A stretch of 64,000 bases of DNA, taken from Orientallactaga sibirica (taxonomy: Eukaryota; Chordata; Mammalia; Rodentia; Dipodidae). Where the stretch lies: positions 2,790,001-2,854,000 of the forward strand of contig JAEOAD010000055.1 in assembly GCA_036365145.1 (NCBI GenBank), in the 5' to 3' direction. The notes beneath the pieces were generated by a model. It was not told the DNA's origin and did not search any database. It saw only the letters and a program-made list of their open reading frames with translations. The stretch's first letter is position 1. Each line of letters opens with the position of its first letter. This document shows, piece by piece, positions 57,701 to 60,174 of the stretch. Position numbers and translations under genes: made by a program.

Positions 57701-60174
57701 GTCTGGGGATACATAGTGTGGAAGGGGGTTCTAGGCCCTAAGCAGCCCCTCCCTTCGTAAAGGCCTCTCCTTCCTAGAGCTCACAGTAGCCTCTATTGTC
57801 AAGTAGAATGCACAGAGTTTCTGCTCTGCACCCCAGAGTGATGGTCTCCTTCACTGGGCTCAAGAGAAAGCCCAGCGCAGCCTAGTCATCGTCCTGGCCC
57901 AGCTGTGGCAGAAGGTTCGAGAGGAGAGGAGAGAACGGATGTTTGTGCAAGTGGGGGAGGAGGCGGAGGGTGCGCTAAGGCAGCGTGCCTCCTCAGCTGC
58001 ATTCCGGGTTGCCTGAGGTGAGCCTTGCCTGTCTGCAGAGGGTTGTCCCCCTCTCTTGTTCTCCTAGCCAGCCTGGCTCGAGACCTCTGCCACTCTTTCA
58101 GCCTTGGTCCTATTCTGGGACCGCAGATCCTGCCATCCCCACAGCCTGTACCACGCAGGCTTCCGGTCACAGGCTAGGCCCACACCCTGTGCTGGCCACA
58201 GCCAAAAACCTCCCATCATGGCCTAGGAAGGCTGACCTGGGCCTGGCAGGAGTGAGAGATGCACCTTTCTCTGAGCCTGCCCCGATGGTCAGAGGGCTTT
58301 CTGTTGGAAGACCATCCTTCTATTGCCTCAGTTGTCTCCCACCTCATATTCTGCCCGTCACTGACGCGTGACTTTGGTTCAGTCTCTATTCTCCCTGGCT
58401 TGTTCCCCCCAGCCCACAGGCTACTAGGAAGACCAGGCACGGTGTGTGTCAGCATAGCACTGGCCCACAGAAACACATAAGGTGCCAGCTAAGGAAGGCC
58501 AATCTAGGAAGGCCTGCTGTGTGCCCACCAGCCCCCGAGGCAGGGTGGGCTCAGGAGTAAAGTTGATGGTCCAGAATGCTCTGGTCATTGATACTGCCCC
58601 TCCCACTTCAGTGGTGGAGAAGTCAGGCTTCGTGTCTGAAATGACTCGTCCTCATGTCTACTCCCAGGTGGCACTGTGCTGGACACCTCACATGTCAGCC
58701 CATGAGCGAGAAGTATTATAACCTGGTCCCAGGTAACAACAGCTCATGGACCACTGGATACCAGTGGAAGAGGTGCCATTGACCTTGAGTTCATCAATTC
58801 TGGTCCTGTCTCTCCCTTGCAGGGAAACTTTGACCATCCAAAAGGGAAAGGCCATACCATGTGGTACCCAGAGGGTATCCCAGGATCCCAGCCCAGGCTG
58901 AGGCCAGGGTGGAAGATGGGCCTCTAGTACCGGTGCTGCCAGGGCTGCCCTGCAACCTTAGCTAGGCCTCTTTCTCATTTGCCTCTGTGCTGGAAATGGG
59001 GACATGGTGAAACCAGGCCTCCGTCCTCTCTTGTTATTATTGTTTTTGTTTTTTTGAGGTAGGGTCTCCCTCTAGCTCAGGCTGACCTGGAATTCACTCT
59101 GTAGTCTCAGGGTGGCCTTGAACTCACGGTGATCCTCCTACCTCTGCCTCCCGAGTGCTGGGATTAAAGGCATGCACCACCCAGCCTGGCCTATGTCCTC
59201 TCTTGTGATCGCCACTTGTCACCACTTGGGGGTCACAGCCAGGCTTCTGACTTGGTCTGGTACTCAGTGCTCCCCAGCACAGGAAGAAGACAGCAGACAA
59301 GTGGACAAGTATCCTGAACTCTCCATTGACACAGCCTGGCCCACTTAACCTTGGCCCTCAGCCACCACACCGCTGGCTCCCCAGTCTGTTTGAAGCGGGT
59401 GATTTCTGAGGCTGGCTTCTTTGTTCAGACAAGCAGGAGGGAGGAGGCAAGCTGGTTCCCAGGCAGCAAAGCTTTTAGATAAACACCACATAGGAATTGG
59501 GTTCCTTCAGAGAAGAAACCAGATCCACTGGCCGATAACGCCCCGGGGTTAGGAGTAAAGCTCAGCCCGGCCTGGGAGCCAGCACTGAGGCCTCTTTATC
59601 CGGCTTAGCACTTGCTGCCAGCCCTGGCAGGCTGGTGGCTCAGGTGACTGGGCTCTGGTGCCAGGCTGTAGCCACGACAGCTCCCAAGCTCCAAGGTGGC
59701 TGGGCCCACCTCCTTACTCTCCTGCCATCACCCACCTGCCCTTCCAAAAGCTGAAAACTTCAGCTGTTCCAAGGGTGACCCTTTCCTCTCACACTGCCTC
59801 TTCCTGCCCCTGCCGCAGGCCGGGTTCGGCTAACAATGTCTCATATCCACGGTAGGATAGGTTCTTCCCCGTCCCATCTGGCTGGTGGTGGGGGAACATG
59901 GCACAGGCATGTTACATGGAGGGAAGACCTGGATCCTCAAAGGGGTCATTGGCCTGTCCAGATCCATGGAGAAACTAACAGCTGAGCTCGAGTCTCCCTC
60001 AGCACGCGGGCCTTTTGGGCTCTTGGTAACTTTTGAGTCCACCCCAAGGAAGCTCACCGGTGTGGTGTCATCGTGTGAGCGCTGGTAGCGCTTCCAGCGG
60101 CAGCCGTAGATGCCCGTGAGGCAGGACAGGCACAGCTGGGGCTCATAGTACTGCAGGGGTTGGTGTCTCACCAT
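5976..60174 (-). CDS. GDPD5: GDPD5 (GDE2), full coding region in 15 exons, 605 aa
   Basis: Six-pass plasma-membrane glycerophosphodiester phosphodiesterase. GDE2 is known to cleave GPI anchors at the cell surface and to drive motor-neuron differentiation. The joined exons 60058-60174, 38590-38693, 35050-35143, 33971-34030, 24542-24640, 24136-24229, 23646-23791, 15437-15519, 14095-14245, 12919-13137, 12258-12415, 11859-12006, 10568-10650, 7579-7691 and 5976-6124 give exactly 605 codons plus TAG, the length I recall for human GDPD5. Order: cytosolic N-terminus 1-41, TM1 about 42-62, TM2 88-110, TM3 126-146, TM4 160-182, TM5 193-213, extracellular GDPD domain about 225-480, TM6 497-517, cytosolic tail 518-605. 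Catalytic His233/Arg234 and His275 are intact. NxS/T sequons lie at 301, 336, 352, 374 and 448. All splice sites are GT-AG, with no frameshift or premature stop, so the copy looks functional. Identity is by recognition of the protein, not a database search. Confidence 0.97.
6257..6305. repeat. (ATT)n microsatellite
   Basis: About 16 near-perfect TTA/ATT units, evidently grown from the T-rich (A-tail) end of the adjoining minus-strand SINE. Confidence 0.9.
6306..6530 (-). mobile_element. B2/DIP-type SINE, long subfamily
   Basis: tRNA-derived head at the right (complement of GGACTGGAGAGACGGCTTAG). It carries the extra CGCCCTTGCGTCACTTTGCAT segment that marks the long subfamily of this window. 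Confidence 0.8.
6747..7081 (+). mobile_element. B2/DIP-type SINE interrupted by a B1
   Basis: Diverged DIP element split at 6839. The flanking 13-nt duplication AAATCTGACTCAG / AAATCTGGCTCAG (6734-6746, 7082-7094) brackets both parts. A-rich tail ends at 7081. Confidence 0.8.
6840..6989 (+). mobile_element. B1-type SINE nested in a DIP element
   Basis: 7SL-derived monomer with A-tail, flanked by GGTGTAA at 6833-6839 and 6990-6996, showing it entered after the host DIP. Confidence 0.85.
7579..7691 (-). CDS. GDPD5: GDPD5 coding exon 14 (residues 519-557, cytosolic tail)
   Basis: Completes Lys519, then [37 protein letters not shown] and the first base of Glu557. Serines next to the RRSSR basic cluster would suit kinase control (inference). 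Acceptor TGCAG, donor GTGAGC. 113 nt. Confidence 0.96.
8341..8542 (+). mobile_element. B2/DIP-type SINE
   Basis: Complete from GGGCTGGAGAGAAGGC to the A-rich tail. Belongs to the variant with a GTGCGCAAGC segment in the body. Confidence 0.8.
8549..8692 (+). mobile_element. B1-type SINE
   Basis: Full monomer GCCGGGTGTGGTGGC... to CTACCTCAAAAAA, directly followed by a second B1. Confidence 0.85.
8699..8863 (+). mobile_element. B1-type SINE
   Basis: Near-consensus full monomer with intact A and B boxes and a long poly(A), likely young. Head-to-tail with the preceding B1. Confidence 0.88.
9820..9930 (+). mobile_element. Old B1-like fragment
   Basis: CCCAGTGCTCAGGAGGCTGA onward to GGGTCTCAAA and an A/GA-rich tail. 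The 5' third is missing. Confidence 0.6.
10568..10650 (-). CDS. GDPD5: GDPD5 coding exon 13 (residues 492-519, TM6)
   Basis: [15 protein letters not shown] then [12 protein letters not shown]: the last membrane span, returning the chain to the cytosol. Ends AA|gtgagt inside the Lys519 codon. Acceptor CACAG. 83 nt. Confidence 0.95.
10651..11858 (-). other. GDPD5: GDPD5 intron between coding exons 12 and 13
   Basis: Mostly unique; only one B1 fragment (11507-11591) recognised. Confidence 0.85.
11507..11591 (-). mobile_element. B1-type SINE, 5' half only
   Basis: Covers the promoter half of B1 (complement of GAGCTGGGCATGGTGGTGCA), with the A-tailed 3' half absent. Confidence 0.65.
11859..12006 (-). 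CDS. GDPD5: GDPD5 coding exon 12 (residues 442-491)
   Basis: Completes Arg442, then [40 protein letters not shown] and QVPSPLWIM. This is the C-terminal strand and helix pair of the GDPD domain, in which V-N-x-P-W and V-x-S-D are family-typical. Sequon N448-L-S. Acceptor CCCAG, donor GTGAGT. Confidence 0.96.
12007..12257 (-). other. GDPD5: GDPD5 intron between coding exons 11 and 12
   Basis: 251 nt, no repeat recognised. Confidence 0.9.
12258..12415 (-). CDS. GDPD5: GDPD5 coding exon 11 (residues 390-442)
   Basis: [20 protein letters not shown] then the basic stretch [20 protein letters not shown]. Ends AG|gtgcct, splitting Arg442. Acceptor CACAG. 158 nt. Distal part of the extracellular GDPD domain. 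Confidence 0.96.
12416..12918 (-). other. GDPD5: GDPD5 intron between coding exons 10 and 11
   Basis: 503 nt of unique sequence with no repeat or extra exon seen. Confidence 0.9.
12919..13137 (-). CDS. GDPD5: GDPD5 coding exon 10 (residues 317-389)
   Basis: The longest coding exon, 73 codons, both ends phase 0. Begins [14 protein letters not shown] and includes sequons N336-Q-S, N352-T-T and N374-I-T, consistent with a glycosylated extracellular domain. LLLNLRDPP is a buried strand of the TIM-barrel-like fold. Acceptor GCCAG, donor GTGAGG. Confidence 0.96.
13380..13452. repeat. (GGAT/GGTG)n tetranucleotide repeat
   Basis: About 18 imperfect units mixing GGAT and GGTG. Confidence 0.88.
13459..13886 (-). 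mobile_element. Old B1-ID dimeric SINE, interrupted
   Basis: A diverged B1 (13459-13581) runs into an ID-like tRNA-derived head (13590-13637, resuming 13850-13886, with the complement of GCTTCCCTAGCATGCAAAG). The head is broken by a younger DIP. Confidence 0.6.
13638..13849 (-). mobile_element. B2/DIP-type SINE nested in the B1-ID dimer
   Basis: Flanked by AAGCACT at 13631-13637 and 13850-13856. T-rich tail at the left, tRNA-like head complement CTAAGCCACCTCTCCAGC at the right. Confidence 0.85.
14095..14245 (-). CDS. GDPD5: GDPD5 coding exon 9 (residues 266-316, catalytic His275)
   Basis: Begins [20 protein letters not shown]. The D-G-x-P-x-x-x-H-D block carries catalytic His275 (codon 14218-14220). 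Then ...FPELARRP and the sequon N301-W-T, ending ...QWFLK. Acceptor CACAG, donor GTCTGC. 151 nt, phase 0 at the 3' end. Confidence 0.96.
14246..15436 (-). other. GDPD5: GDPD5 intron between coding exons 8 and 9
   Basis: Unique sequence apart from one B1 at 14988-15144. Confidence 0.88.
14988..15144 (-). mobile_element. B1-type SINE
   Basis: T-run of about 22 nt, then the complement of the whole monomer ending CACCACACTTGACTG. Confidence 0.82.
15437..15519 (-). CDS. GDPD5: GDPD5 coding exon 8 (residues 239-266, GDPD domain)
   Basis: [20 protein letters not shown] then LQADVTI. It carries the family P-E-H/N-T motif (Glu242) and the position of the usual E-x-D metal site. Here that site reads Q260-A-D262, as I recall for human GDE2, so the usual first Glu is Gln. 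Ends AG|gtaggc within the Ser266 codon. 83 nt. Confidence 0.95.
15719..15881 (-). mobile_element. B1-type SINE
   Basis: Perfect 11-nt target duplication AGGCAGAATGC at 15708-15718 and 15882-15892. Confidence 0.88.
16757..16916 (+). mobile_element. B1-type SINE
   Basis: Monomer lacking a few bases after CCCAGAACTCAGGAGG and carrying a small duplication (CCAGAATTCTAGATCAG). Tail of about 30 A. Confidence 0.8.
16918..17124 (+). mobile_element. B2/DIP-type SINE
   Basis: Complete element directly after the B1, tail AATAAATAAATAAAAATAAA. Confidence 0.82.
17127..17290 (+). mobile_element. B1-type SINE, short 5' deletion
   Basis: The GTGGTG of the usual 5' end is missing (GGCTGGCACGCC). Tail degenerates into (CAA)n. 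Confidence 0.78.
17338..17540 (-). mobile_element. Old composite rodent SINE (B4/RSINE-like), diverged
   Basis: A TG-rich tail, then TTTCCTTGAAACAGTCTCGC and CTGGCTGACCAGCAAGCCC-type blocks matching the same family as 21560-21862 and 34331-34665. Weak match. Confidence 0.4.
18048..18208 (-). mobile_element. B1-type SINE
   Basis: Target duplication AGTTCTGGT at 18039-18047 and 18209-18217. ATT-rich tail. Confidence 0.88.
18284..18434 (-). mobile_element. B1-type SINE
   Basis: Flanked by TTTGAAGATTTTT on both sides; full-length complement ending CGCCACCACGCCCGGC. Confidence 0.86.
18437..18880 (-). mobile_element. Possible 5'-truncated LINE-like fragment
   Basis: Begins T-rich (TTTTATTTTTATTAGTTATG), and a related start occurs at 55768-55840, so it is an interspersed repeat. 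Family not recognised with confidence. It contains AAAATTCCCTGAGCCATG, a phrase I associate with rodent L1 3' ends. Confidence 0.3.
18893..19007 (-). mobile_element. B1-type SINE, 5'-truncated
   Basis: Runs from GTGTCAAGGTAGGGT to GAGTGTTGGGAT, then stops before the last 35 nt or so of the complement. Confidence 0.72.
19212..19317 (+). mobile_element. Old B1-like fragment
   Basis: AGCCAGGCATGGCAGCACAT to CTCTGTCACAAAAACA, shorter in the middle than the dominant B1 type here. Confidence 0.55.
19496..19642 (-). mobile_element. B1-type SINE
   Basis: Short T-tail, then a full complement with minor deletions near the CACAGATCCTCC block. Confidence 0.82.
19773..19977 (-). mobile_element. B2/DIP-type SINE, head missing
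   Basis: Stops at CTAAGCCACTGAGC without the ATCTCTCCAGCC complement of the head. Confidence 0.7.
19983..20375 (-). mobile_element. B2/DIP-type SINE interrupted by a B1
   Basis: Diverged element. The head complement (TTTAACCACTGCACTATTTC) resumes at 20348 after the B1. Confidence 0.7.
20159..20336 (+). mobile_element. B1-type SINE nested in a DIP element
   Basis: Flanked by AAGAAAGTACCTT (20146-20158) and AAGAAAGTATCTT (20338-20350). Purine-rich degenerate tail. Confidence 0.82.
20411..20529 (+). mobile_element. Old B1-like fragment with poly(A)
   Basis: TGTGGAGTGTGGTAATACAT to a 29-nt A run. Lacks the central B1 segment. Confidence 0.55.
20532..20755 (+). mobile_element. B2/DIP-type SINE (1 of 4 in tandem)
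   Basis: Head GGGCTAGAGAGATCGC with a small insertion (CTAGGTGG). Tail of AAATAAAT repeats. Confidence 0.82.
20761..20969 (+). mobile_element. B2/DIP-type SINE (2 of 4 in tandem)
   Basis: Head GGGCTGGAGCGATGG, TC-rich segment, AAATAAATAAGTAAATG tail. Confidence 0.84.
20971..21196 (+). mobile_element. B2/DIP-type SINE (3 of 4 in tandem)
   Basis: Close relative of the preceding copy (both have CAAAGCCAAAGGACCCAGGT and CATGTGTCTGGAGTTCATTT). Tail with TAATTAATTAGT repeats. Confidence 0.84.
21203..21435 (+). mobile_element. B2/DIP-type SINE (4 of 4 in tandem)
   Basis: A different subfamily from its neighbours, with the extra CAAGGTTGCACATGTGCACT segment. Tail ends in (CAA)n. Confidence 0.84.
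21560..21862 (-). mobile_element. Old composite rodent SINE (B4/RSINE-like)
   Basis: TG-rich left end, then GGATAACCTCAGGTGTCATC, GAGACAGGGTCTCTTGCTGA and CACTGGGATTACCACAC blocks. Confidence 0.6.
21899..22196 (-). mobile_element. B2/DIP-type SINE, long subfamily
   Basis: Target duplication CCCCTATGCTTTTT at 21884-21897 and 22197-22210. Contains the extra CGTCATTGTGCCCTTGCC segment and a GGAACCGCTGGACATTGGAA duplication. The head complement is repeated (CAGCCATCTCTCCAGC twice). Confidence 0.87.
22212..22516 (-). mobile_element. B2/DIP-type SINE, long subfamily
   Basis: Same long type, with a T/A-rich tail region, directly abutting the previous copy's target duplication. Confidence 0.84.
22562..22710 (-). 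mobile_element. B1-type SINE
   Basis: Preceded by TTTA/TTTTA repeats (22517-22561). Full complement ending CCACCACTCCCCCAG. Confidence 0.82.
22715..22959 (-). mobile_element. B2/DIP-type SINE
   Basis: TTTA-rich tail to 22777, then body and head complement TAAGCCATCTTTCCACCC. Confidence 0.82.
22961..23159 (-). mobile_element. B2/DIP-type SINE
   Basis: Last member of the 21.9-23.2 kb cluster; head complement TTAATCCATCTCTCCAGCC. Confidence 0.8.
23646..23791 (-). CDS. GDPD5: GDPD5 coding exon 7 (residues 190-238, TM5 and HRGAP motif)
   Basis: Encodes TM5 (about 193-213), the extracellular entry segment [18 protein letters not shown] and the signature GHRGAPM that opens the GDPD catalytic domain. 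His233 (codon 23661-23663) and Arg234 are the catalytic and phosphate-binding residues. Acceptor TGCAG, donor GTGAGT, 146 nt, ends in phase 0. Confidence 0.97.
23792..24135 (-). other. GDPD5: GDPD5 intron between coding exons 6 and 7
   Basis: 344 nt, no repeat seen. Confidence 0.9.
24136..24229 (-). CDS. GDPD5: GDPD5 coding exon 6 (residues 159-190, TM4)
   Basis: [20 protein letters not shown] forms TM4, followed by [11 protein letters not shown]. The exon ends after the first base of the Ser190 codon (T|gtgagt). Acceptor CATAG. 94 nt. Confidence 0.95.
24230..24541 (-). other. GDPD5: GDPD5 intron between coding exons 5 and 6
   Basis: 312 nt, no repeat seen. Confidence 0.9.
24542..24640 (-). 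CDS. GDPD5: GDPD5 coding exon 5 (residues 126-158, TM3)
   Basis: 33 codons beginning [20 protein letters not shown] (TM3), then the acidic loop WEDEWEV and ...LISLQ. Acceptor TTCCAG, donor GTGAGT, phase 0 at both ends. Only 312 nt separate it from the next exon. Confidence 0.96.
24894..25163 (+). mobile_element. B2/DIP-type SINE with expanded (TC)n
   Basis: Flanked by AAGAATGTCTG (24883-24893) and AAGAGTGTCTG (25164-25174). The element's own pyrimidine stretch has grown to about 18 TC units (25051-25088). Confidence 0.86.
25330..25487 (-). mobile_element. Old B1-ID dimeric SINE
   Basis: B1-like left part (GGATGACCTTGAACTTCTAA) and an ID-like tRNA-Ala-derived head at the right (complement of GGGGGTGTAGCTAGTCAGTA). 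Confidence 0.65.
26343..26494 (+). mobile_element. B1-type SINE
   Basis: Near-consensus AGCTGGGCGTGGTGGCACAC start, with a short A/G-rich tail. Confidence 0.84.
27380..27606 (+). mobile_element. B1-type SINE with a (GGAA)n tail
   Basis: B1 with a deletion before GAGTGAAACC, whose A-tail turned into about 18 GGAA units. Target duplication GAAAAATGTATAGC at 27366-27379 and 27607-27620. Confidence 0.87.
27534..27606. repeat. (GGAA)n microsatellite
   Basis: About 18 units with one GGGG interruption, inside the tail of the B1 above. Confidence 0.92.
27621..27822 (+). mobile_element. B2/DIP-type SINE
   Basis: Inserted at the same target as the preceding B1: a third copy of the site, AAAAGTGTATAG, follows at 27823-27834. 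The body lacks the usual TGGAGGCCCTGG segment. Confidence 0.83.
28165..28360 (+). mobile_element. B2/DIP-type SINE
   Basis: Head GGGCTGGAGAGATGGCTCAG to AATAAATAAGTAAAAT, within old L1 sequence. Confidence 0.83.
28371..28523 (-). mobile_element. B1-type SINE
   Basis: Complement with a short deletion (GGGTCTCTGGCTTAGG). Lies between two oppositely oriented DIP elements. Confidence 0.82.
28524..28720 (-). mobile_element. B2/DIP-type SINE
   Basis: Inverted relative to 28165-28360. Head complement CTAAGCCATCTCTCCAGCC. Confidence 0.83.
29097..29234 (+). mobile_element. Old B1-like fragment with long poly(A)
   Basis: GGTTGTGGTGGGACATGCAA to CTGGTCTC and about 38 A. Confidence 0.55.
29235..29410 (+). 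mobile_element. B2/DIP-type SINE
   Basis: Slightly shortened body (GTGAATGCATTTTCAG), complete head. Confidence 0.8.
29468..29717 (-). mobile_element. B2/DIP-type SINE
   Basis: GA-rich microsatellite in the tail region (29511-29560); head complement intact. Confidence 0.82.
29723..29896 (-). mobile_element. B1-type SINE
   Basis: TAATATTTTATTTT occurs at both edges, placing this insertion in the tail of the adjoining DIP. Confidence 0.83.
29897..30132 (-). mobile_element. B2/DIP-type SINE
   Basis: Long purine-rich section (29920-29985), then body and head complement CTAAACCATCCCTTCAGCC. Confidence 0.8.
30324..30565 (+). mobile_element. B2/DIP-type SINE
   Basis: Target duplication AAAATATACCATAC / AAAATACCATAC on either side. 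Well preserved, including GGTGGCGCATGCATTTGG. Confidence 0.87.
30653..30819 (+). mobile_element. B1-type SINE, plus member of an inverted pair
   Basis: Target duplication AAAGATAGGAAGGA at 30639-30652 and 30820-30833. Confidence 0.88.
30835..31007 (-). mobile_element. B1-type SINE, minus member of an inverted pair
   Basis: Uses the same target (TAGGAAGGAG at 30824-30833 and 31008-31017). About 26 T tail. Only 15 nt separate it from the plus B1. Confidence 0.88.
31090..31385 (+). mobile_element. Composite rodent SINE (B4-like), diverged
   Basis: tRNA-like head GGGGAGATGGCACAGTGGTT, a middle part with CAATGGGAGGTTGAGTCAGA, and a tail region CTCAAACAAGGTGGAAGG. Distinct from the DIP body. Confidence 0.55.
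31431..31642 (+). mobile_element. B2/DIP-type SINE
   Basis: Perfect 15-nt target duplication AGAATCTTGGAAACA (31416-31430, 31643-31657): a recent insertion. Confidence 0.9.
32191..32340 (+). mobile_element. B1-type SINE with internal deletion
   Basis: Perfect 16-nt duplication AAAATCTCCCACTGCT (32175-32190, 32341-32356). Lacks the CACTCGGGA block, probably a post-insertion deletion. Confidence 0.9.
32797..32990 (+). mobile_element. B2/DIP-type SINE
   Basis: Complete head and tail; body lacks the TTCGT before TTGCAGTGGC. Confidence 0.83.
33005..33214 (+). mobile_element. B2/DIP-type SINE
   Basis: Target duplication AAGTACCAGACTGG at 32991-33004 and 33215-33228; tandem with the previous copy. 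Confidence 0.88.
33971..34030 (-). CDS. GDPD5: GDPD5 coding exon 4 (residues 106-125)
   Basis: A 60-nt, 20-codon exon, [20 protein letters not shown]: the end of TM2 and the short loop before TM3. Acceptor CCTCAG, donor GTAAGG, phase 0 at both ends, so skipping it would preserve the reading frame but damage TM2. Confidence 0.94.
34331..34381. repeat. (GT)n microsatellite
   Basis: About 25 perfect GT units, likely length-polymorphic. Confidence 0.95.
34331..34665 (-). mobile_element. Old composite rodent SINE (B4/RSINE-like) with GT tail
   Basis: After the GT run: GAGGTCAGAGGACAACCTCA, GAGACAGTCTCTCTTG and CTGGGATTACAGACAAG, the block order of this family in minus orientation. Confidence 0.6.
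35050..35143 (-). CDS. GDPD5: GDPD5 coding exon 3 (residues 74-105, start of TM2)
   Basis: Completes Trp74, then [12 protein letters not shown] leading into the TM2 segment [18 protein letters not shown]. Acceptor GGCAG, donor GTACAG (a weaker but valid GT donor). 94 nt, ends in phase 0. Confidence 0.95.
35421..35606. repeat. Compound (TATC)n-(TACC)n-(TGTC)n repeat
   Basis: About 14 TATC units, an interrupted middle, six TACC-type units, then about 12 TGTC units. Three phases of one tetranucleotide array. Confidence 0.93.
35788..35811. repeat. (GGGA)n short repeat
   Basis: Five to six GGGA units. Confidence 0.8.
36741..36975 (+). mobile_element. B2/DIP-type SINE
   Basis: Subfamily with the CGCAAGGTCGCACATGCCCA segment, like 21203-21435. 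Confidence 0.82.
37201..37367 (-). mobile_element. B1-type SINE
   Basis: Full complement with T/C-rich tail; back to back with the next DIP. CATGGGCAACTTTCT (37186-37200) recurs as CATGGTCATCTTTCT after the DIP, so one duplication encloses both. Confidence 0.83.
37368..37578 (-). mobile_element. B2/DIP-type SINE
   Basis: T-tail to head complement CTAAGCCATCTCTTCAGCC; short variant without a long TC segment. Confidence 0.83.
38590..38693 (-). CDS. GDPD5: GDPD5 coding exon 2 (residues 40-74, TM1)
   Basis: Acceptor TAG, then W-E-R-L-W and a hydrophobic run that forms TM1, followed by the first extracellular segment ...VHNDYDEFN. The exon ends TG|gtgagt, splitting the codon for Trp74, which the next exon completes with G. 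Length 104 nt. Confidence 0.95.
39890..40070 (+). mobile_element. MIR element (ancient tRNA-derived SINE)
   Basis: TTTGGAGCCAGACTGCCTGA, then CTTACAAGCTGTGTATTTCT, GGGCAGGTCACTCGGCCTCT, CTGTGAACTGAATACAATAA and GCAATGAGATAATATAAGCC follow the MIR consensus order. Confidence 0.78.
40661..40780. repeat. Compound (CTG)n-(CTC)n-(CTT)n repeat
   Basis: About nine uninterrupted CTG, then CTC/CTT tracts. It abuts a minus-strand B1 and may have grown from its T-tail. It reads as (AAG)n-(GAG)n-(CAG)n in the GDPD5 transcript. Confidence 0.9.
40781..40910 (-). mobile_element. B1-type SINE with deletion
   Basis: Complement lacking the GCTGGGATTAAAGG block (CCTCCTGAGTATGCCACTAC). Confidence 0.8.
40975..41155 (+). 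mobile_element. B2/DIP-type SINE, head missing
   Basis: Starts in the middle of the head (CAGTTAAAGGCACTTGC) and has a shortened 3' part. Confidence 0.72.
41770..41998 (-). mobile_element. B2/DIP-type SINE
   Basis: Perfect duplication CTGGTTCAGATT at 41758-41769 and 41999-42010. Confidence 0.88.
44064..44246 (-). mobile_element. B1-type SINE
   Basis: T-run and TTTA repeats, then the full complement ending CCACCATGACTGGGC. Confidence 0.83.
44249..44414 (-). mobile_element. B1-type SINE
   Basis: Second of two head-to-tail B1s; ends CATCACGCCCGAC. Confidence 0.83.
44416..44651 (-). mobile_element. B2/DIP-type SINE
   Basis: Full element with G-rich interruption GGGGGGCGGGGGA in the purine stretch. 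Confidence 0.82.
44653..44910 (-). mobile_element. B2/DIP-type SINE
   Basis: Purine tract with AGGAGG repeats (44713-44757), head complement CTAAGCCTCTCTCCAGCC. Confidence 0.82.
45360..46990. repeat. Duplicated block A, copy 1
   Basis: Contains a DIP, a MIR-like region near 46440-46540 and an AT-rich island at 46010-46140. The same order of landmarks recurs in degraded form at about 47075-48640. Confidence 0.75.
45666..45903 (-). mobile_element. B2/DIP-type SINE
   Basis: Duplication AGAGTTGGGTTT (45654-45665) / AGAGCTGGGTTT (45904-45915). Confidence 0.86.
47040..49560. other. Mosaic segment, probable consensus or assembly artefact
   Basis: Reads as interleaved pieces of block A (45.36-47.0 kb) and of sequence at about 49.5-53.9 kb, with many short indels. 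For example, 47190-47260 mixes B1-SINE words with block A words, and 48490-49110 mixes block A with block B words. SINE copies in it (47335-47580, 48643-48800, 49222-49372) are unusually ragged. Details should not be read as genuine genome sequence. Confidence 0.7.
49545..49697 (-). mobile_element. B1-type SINE
   Basis: Well preserved apart from TAACTCCTGCCAGTCTGGGG in the middle; TTTACCATGTTTTTT flanks both sides. Confidence 0.8.
49765..49997 (-). mobile_element. B2/DIP-type SINE
   Basis: Tail with TATATACATATATAGAGAG, head complement CTAAGCCATCTCTCTAGCCC. Confidence 0.8.
50136..51930. repeat. Duplicated block B, copy 1
   Basis: Begins TTAAATAGTCTTATGTAGTC and ends GCAGAGGAGCTGAGA. Nearly collinear with 51931-53757, the differences being mainly small insertions and deletions. 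Includes an old B1-ID dimer (50145-50337), two B1 copies (50351-50489 plus, 50493-50602 minus) and a DIP (50617-50812 minus). Confidence 0.85.
51931..53757. repeat. Duplicated block B, copy 2
   Basis: Starts at the junction GCTGAGA|TTAAATAGTC. Carries the same SINEs at 51940-52130 (B1-ID), 52149-52288 (B1 plus), 52290-52401 (B1 minus) and 52412-52613 (DIP minus). CCAAAATGTAAATTT or a close variant recurs at 52131, 52393 and 52614, marking serial insertions at one target. Confidence 0.85.
54257..54453 (+). mobile_element. B1-type SINE with (CAA)n tail
   Basis: CAAGTCTACCCTGG (54243-54256) recurs as CTAGTCTACCCTGA (54454-54467). Confidence 0.85.
55303..55490 (-). mobile_element. Old composite rodent SINE (B4/RSINE-like)
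   Basis: AGGCCAGAGGTTAACCTCGG, TTCTTGAGATTAGATCTCTC and CTCAGCATTGGGATCACAAG blocks; broken at its right end by the next DIP. Confidence 0.6.
55491..55750 (-). mobile_element. B2/DIP-type SINE, long subfamily
   Basis: CTGGGCTTTTTTT on both sides. Has the CGCCCTTGCATCACTTTGCA segment and the GGAACCGCTGGAGATTGGAA duplication. Confidence 0.86.
55765..55840 (-). mobile_element. LINE-like fragment related to 18437-18510
   Basis: TTTTATTGATAACTTCTTTA then ATTGTGGACAATATCTCATG; short and of uncertain family. Confidence 0.3.
55843..55939 (-). mobile_element. B2/DIP-type SINE fragment
   Basis: Tail and body only, ending at GAAGCATGTGCCTTA. Confidence 0.68.
55970..56117 (-). mobile_element. B1-type SINE
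   Basis: Full complement ending GCGCCACCACGCCCAGC. Confidence 0.83.
56118..56353 (-). mobile_element. B2/DIP-type SINE
   Basis: Contains a local duplication (TTACGTGGGTTCTCTTACGTGG). Head complement CTACACCATCCCTCCAGGCC. Confidence 0.82.
57444..57668 (+). mobile_element. B2/DIP-type SINE
   Basis: Perfect duplication AAGAAGGAAATGT at 57431-57443 and 57669-57681. Confidence 0.88.
59035..59194 (-). mobile_element. B1-type SINE
   Basis: Perfect duplication GTCCTCTCTTGT at 59023-59034 and 59195-59206. Confidence 0.88.
60058..60174 (-). CDS. GDPD5: GDPD5 coding exon 1 (residues 1-39)
   Basis: Starts [10 protein letters not shown]. The ATG has A at -3 and G at +4, a strong Kozak context. It encodes the cytosolic N-terminus with Cys15, Cys18 and Cys25; Cys25 (codon 60100-60102) is the N-terminal partner of the peroxiredoxin-1-sensitive disulfide described for GDE2. 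The exon ends in phase 0 at ...HDDTTP, followed by donor GTGAGC. It is separated by a 21.4-kb intron from the next coding exon. Confidence 0.96.

Larger units (their letters stand above)
38694..60057 (-). other. GDPD5: GDPD5 intron between coding exons 1 and 2 (21.4 kb)
   Basis: Unique parts: 38694-39890, 41160-41757, 42011-44063, 44911-45653, 53758-54242, 54468-55302, 56354-57430, 57682-59022 and 59207-60057. The 45.3-53.8 kb part is disturbed by duplicated and mosaic blocks. No extra coding exon found. Confidence 0.85.

Noticed and set aside
57886..58170. GC-rich stretch considered as a CpG-island promoter or 5' exon
   Set aside because: CpG density is only mildly raised and there is no clear exon boundary or conserved open frame. 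The acceptor at 60234 shows the leader continues upstream, not here.
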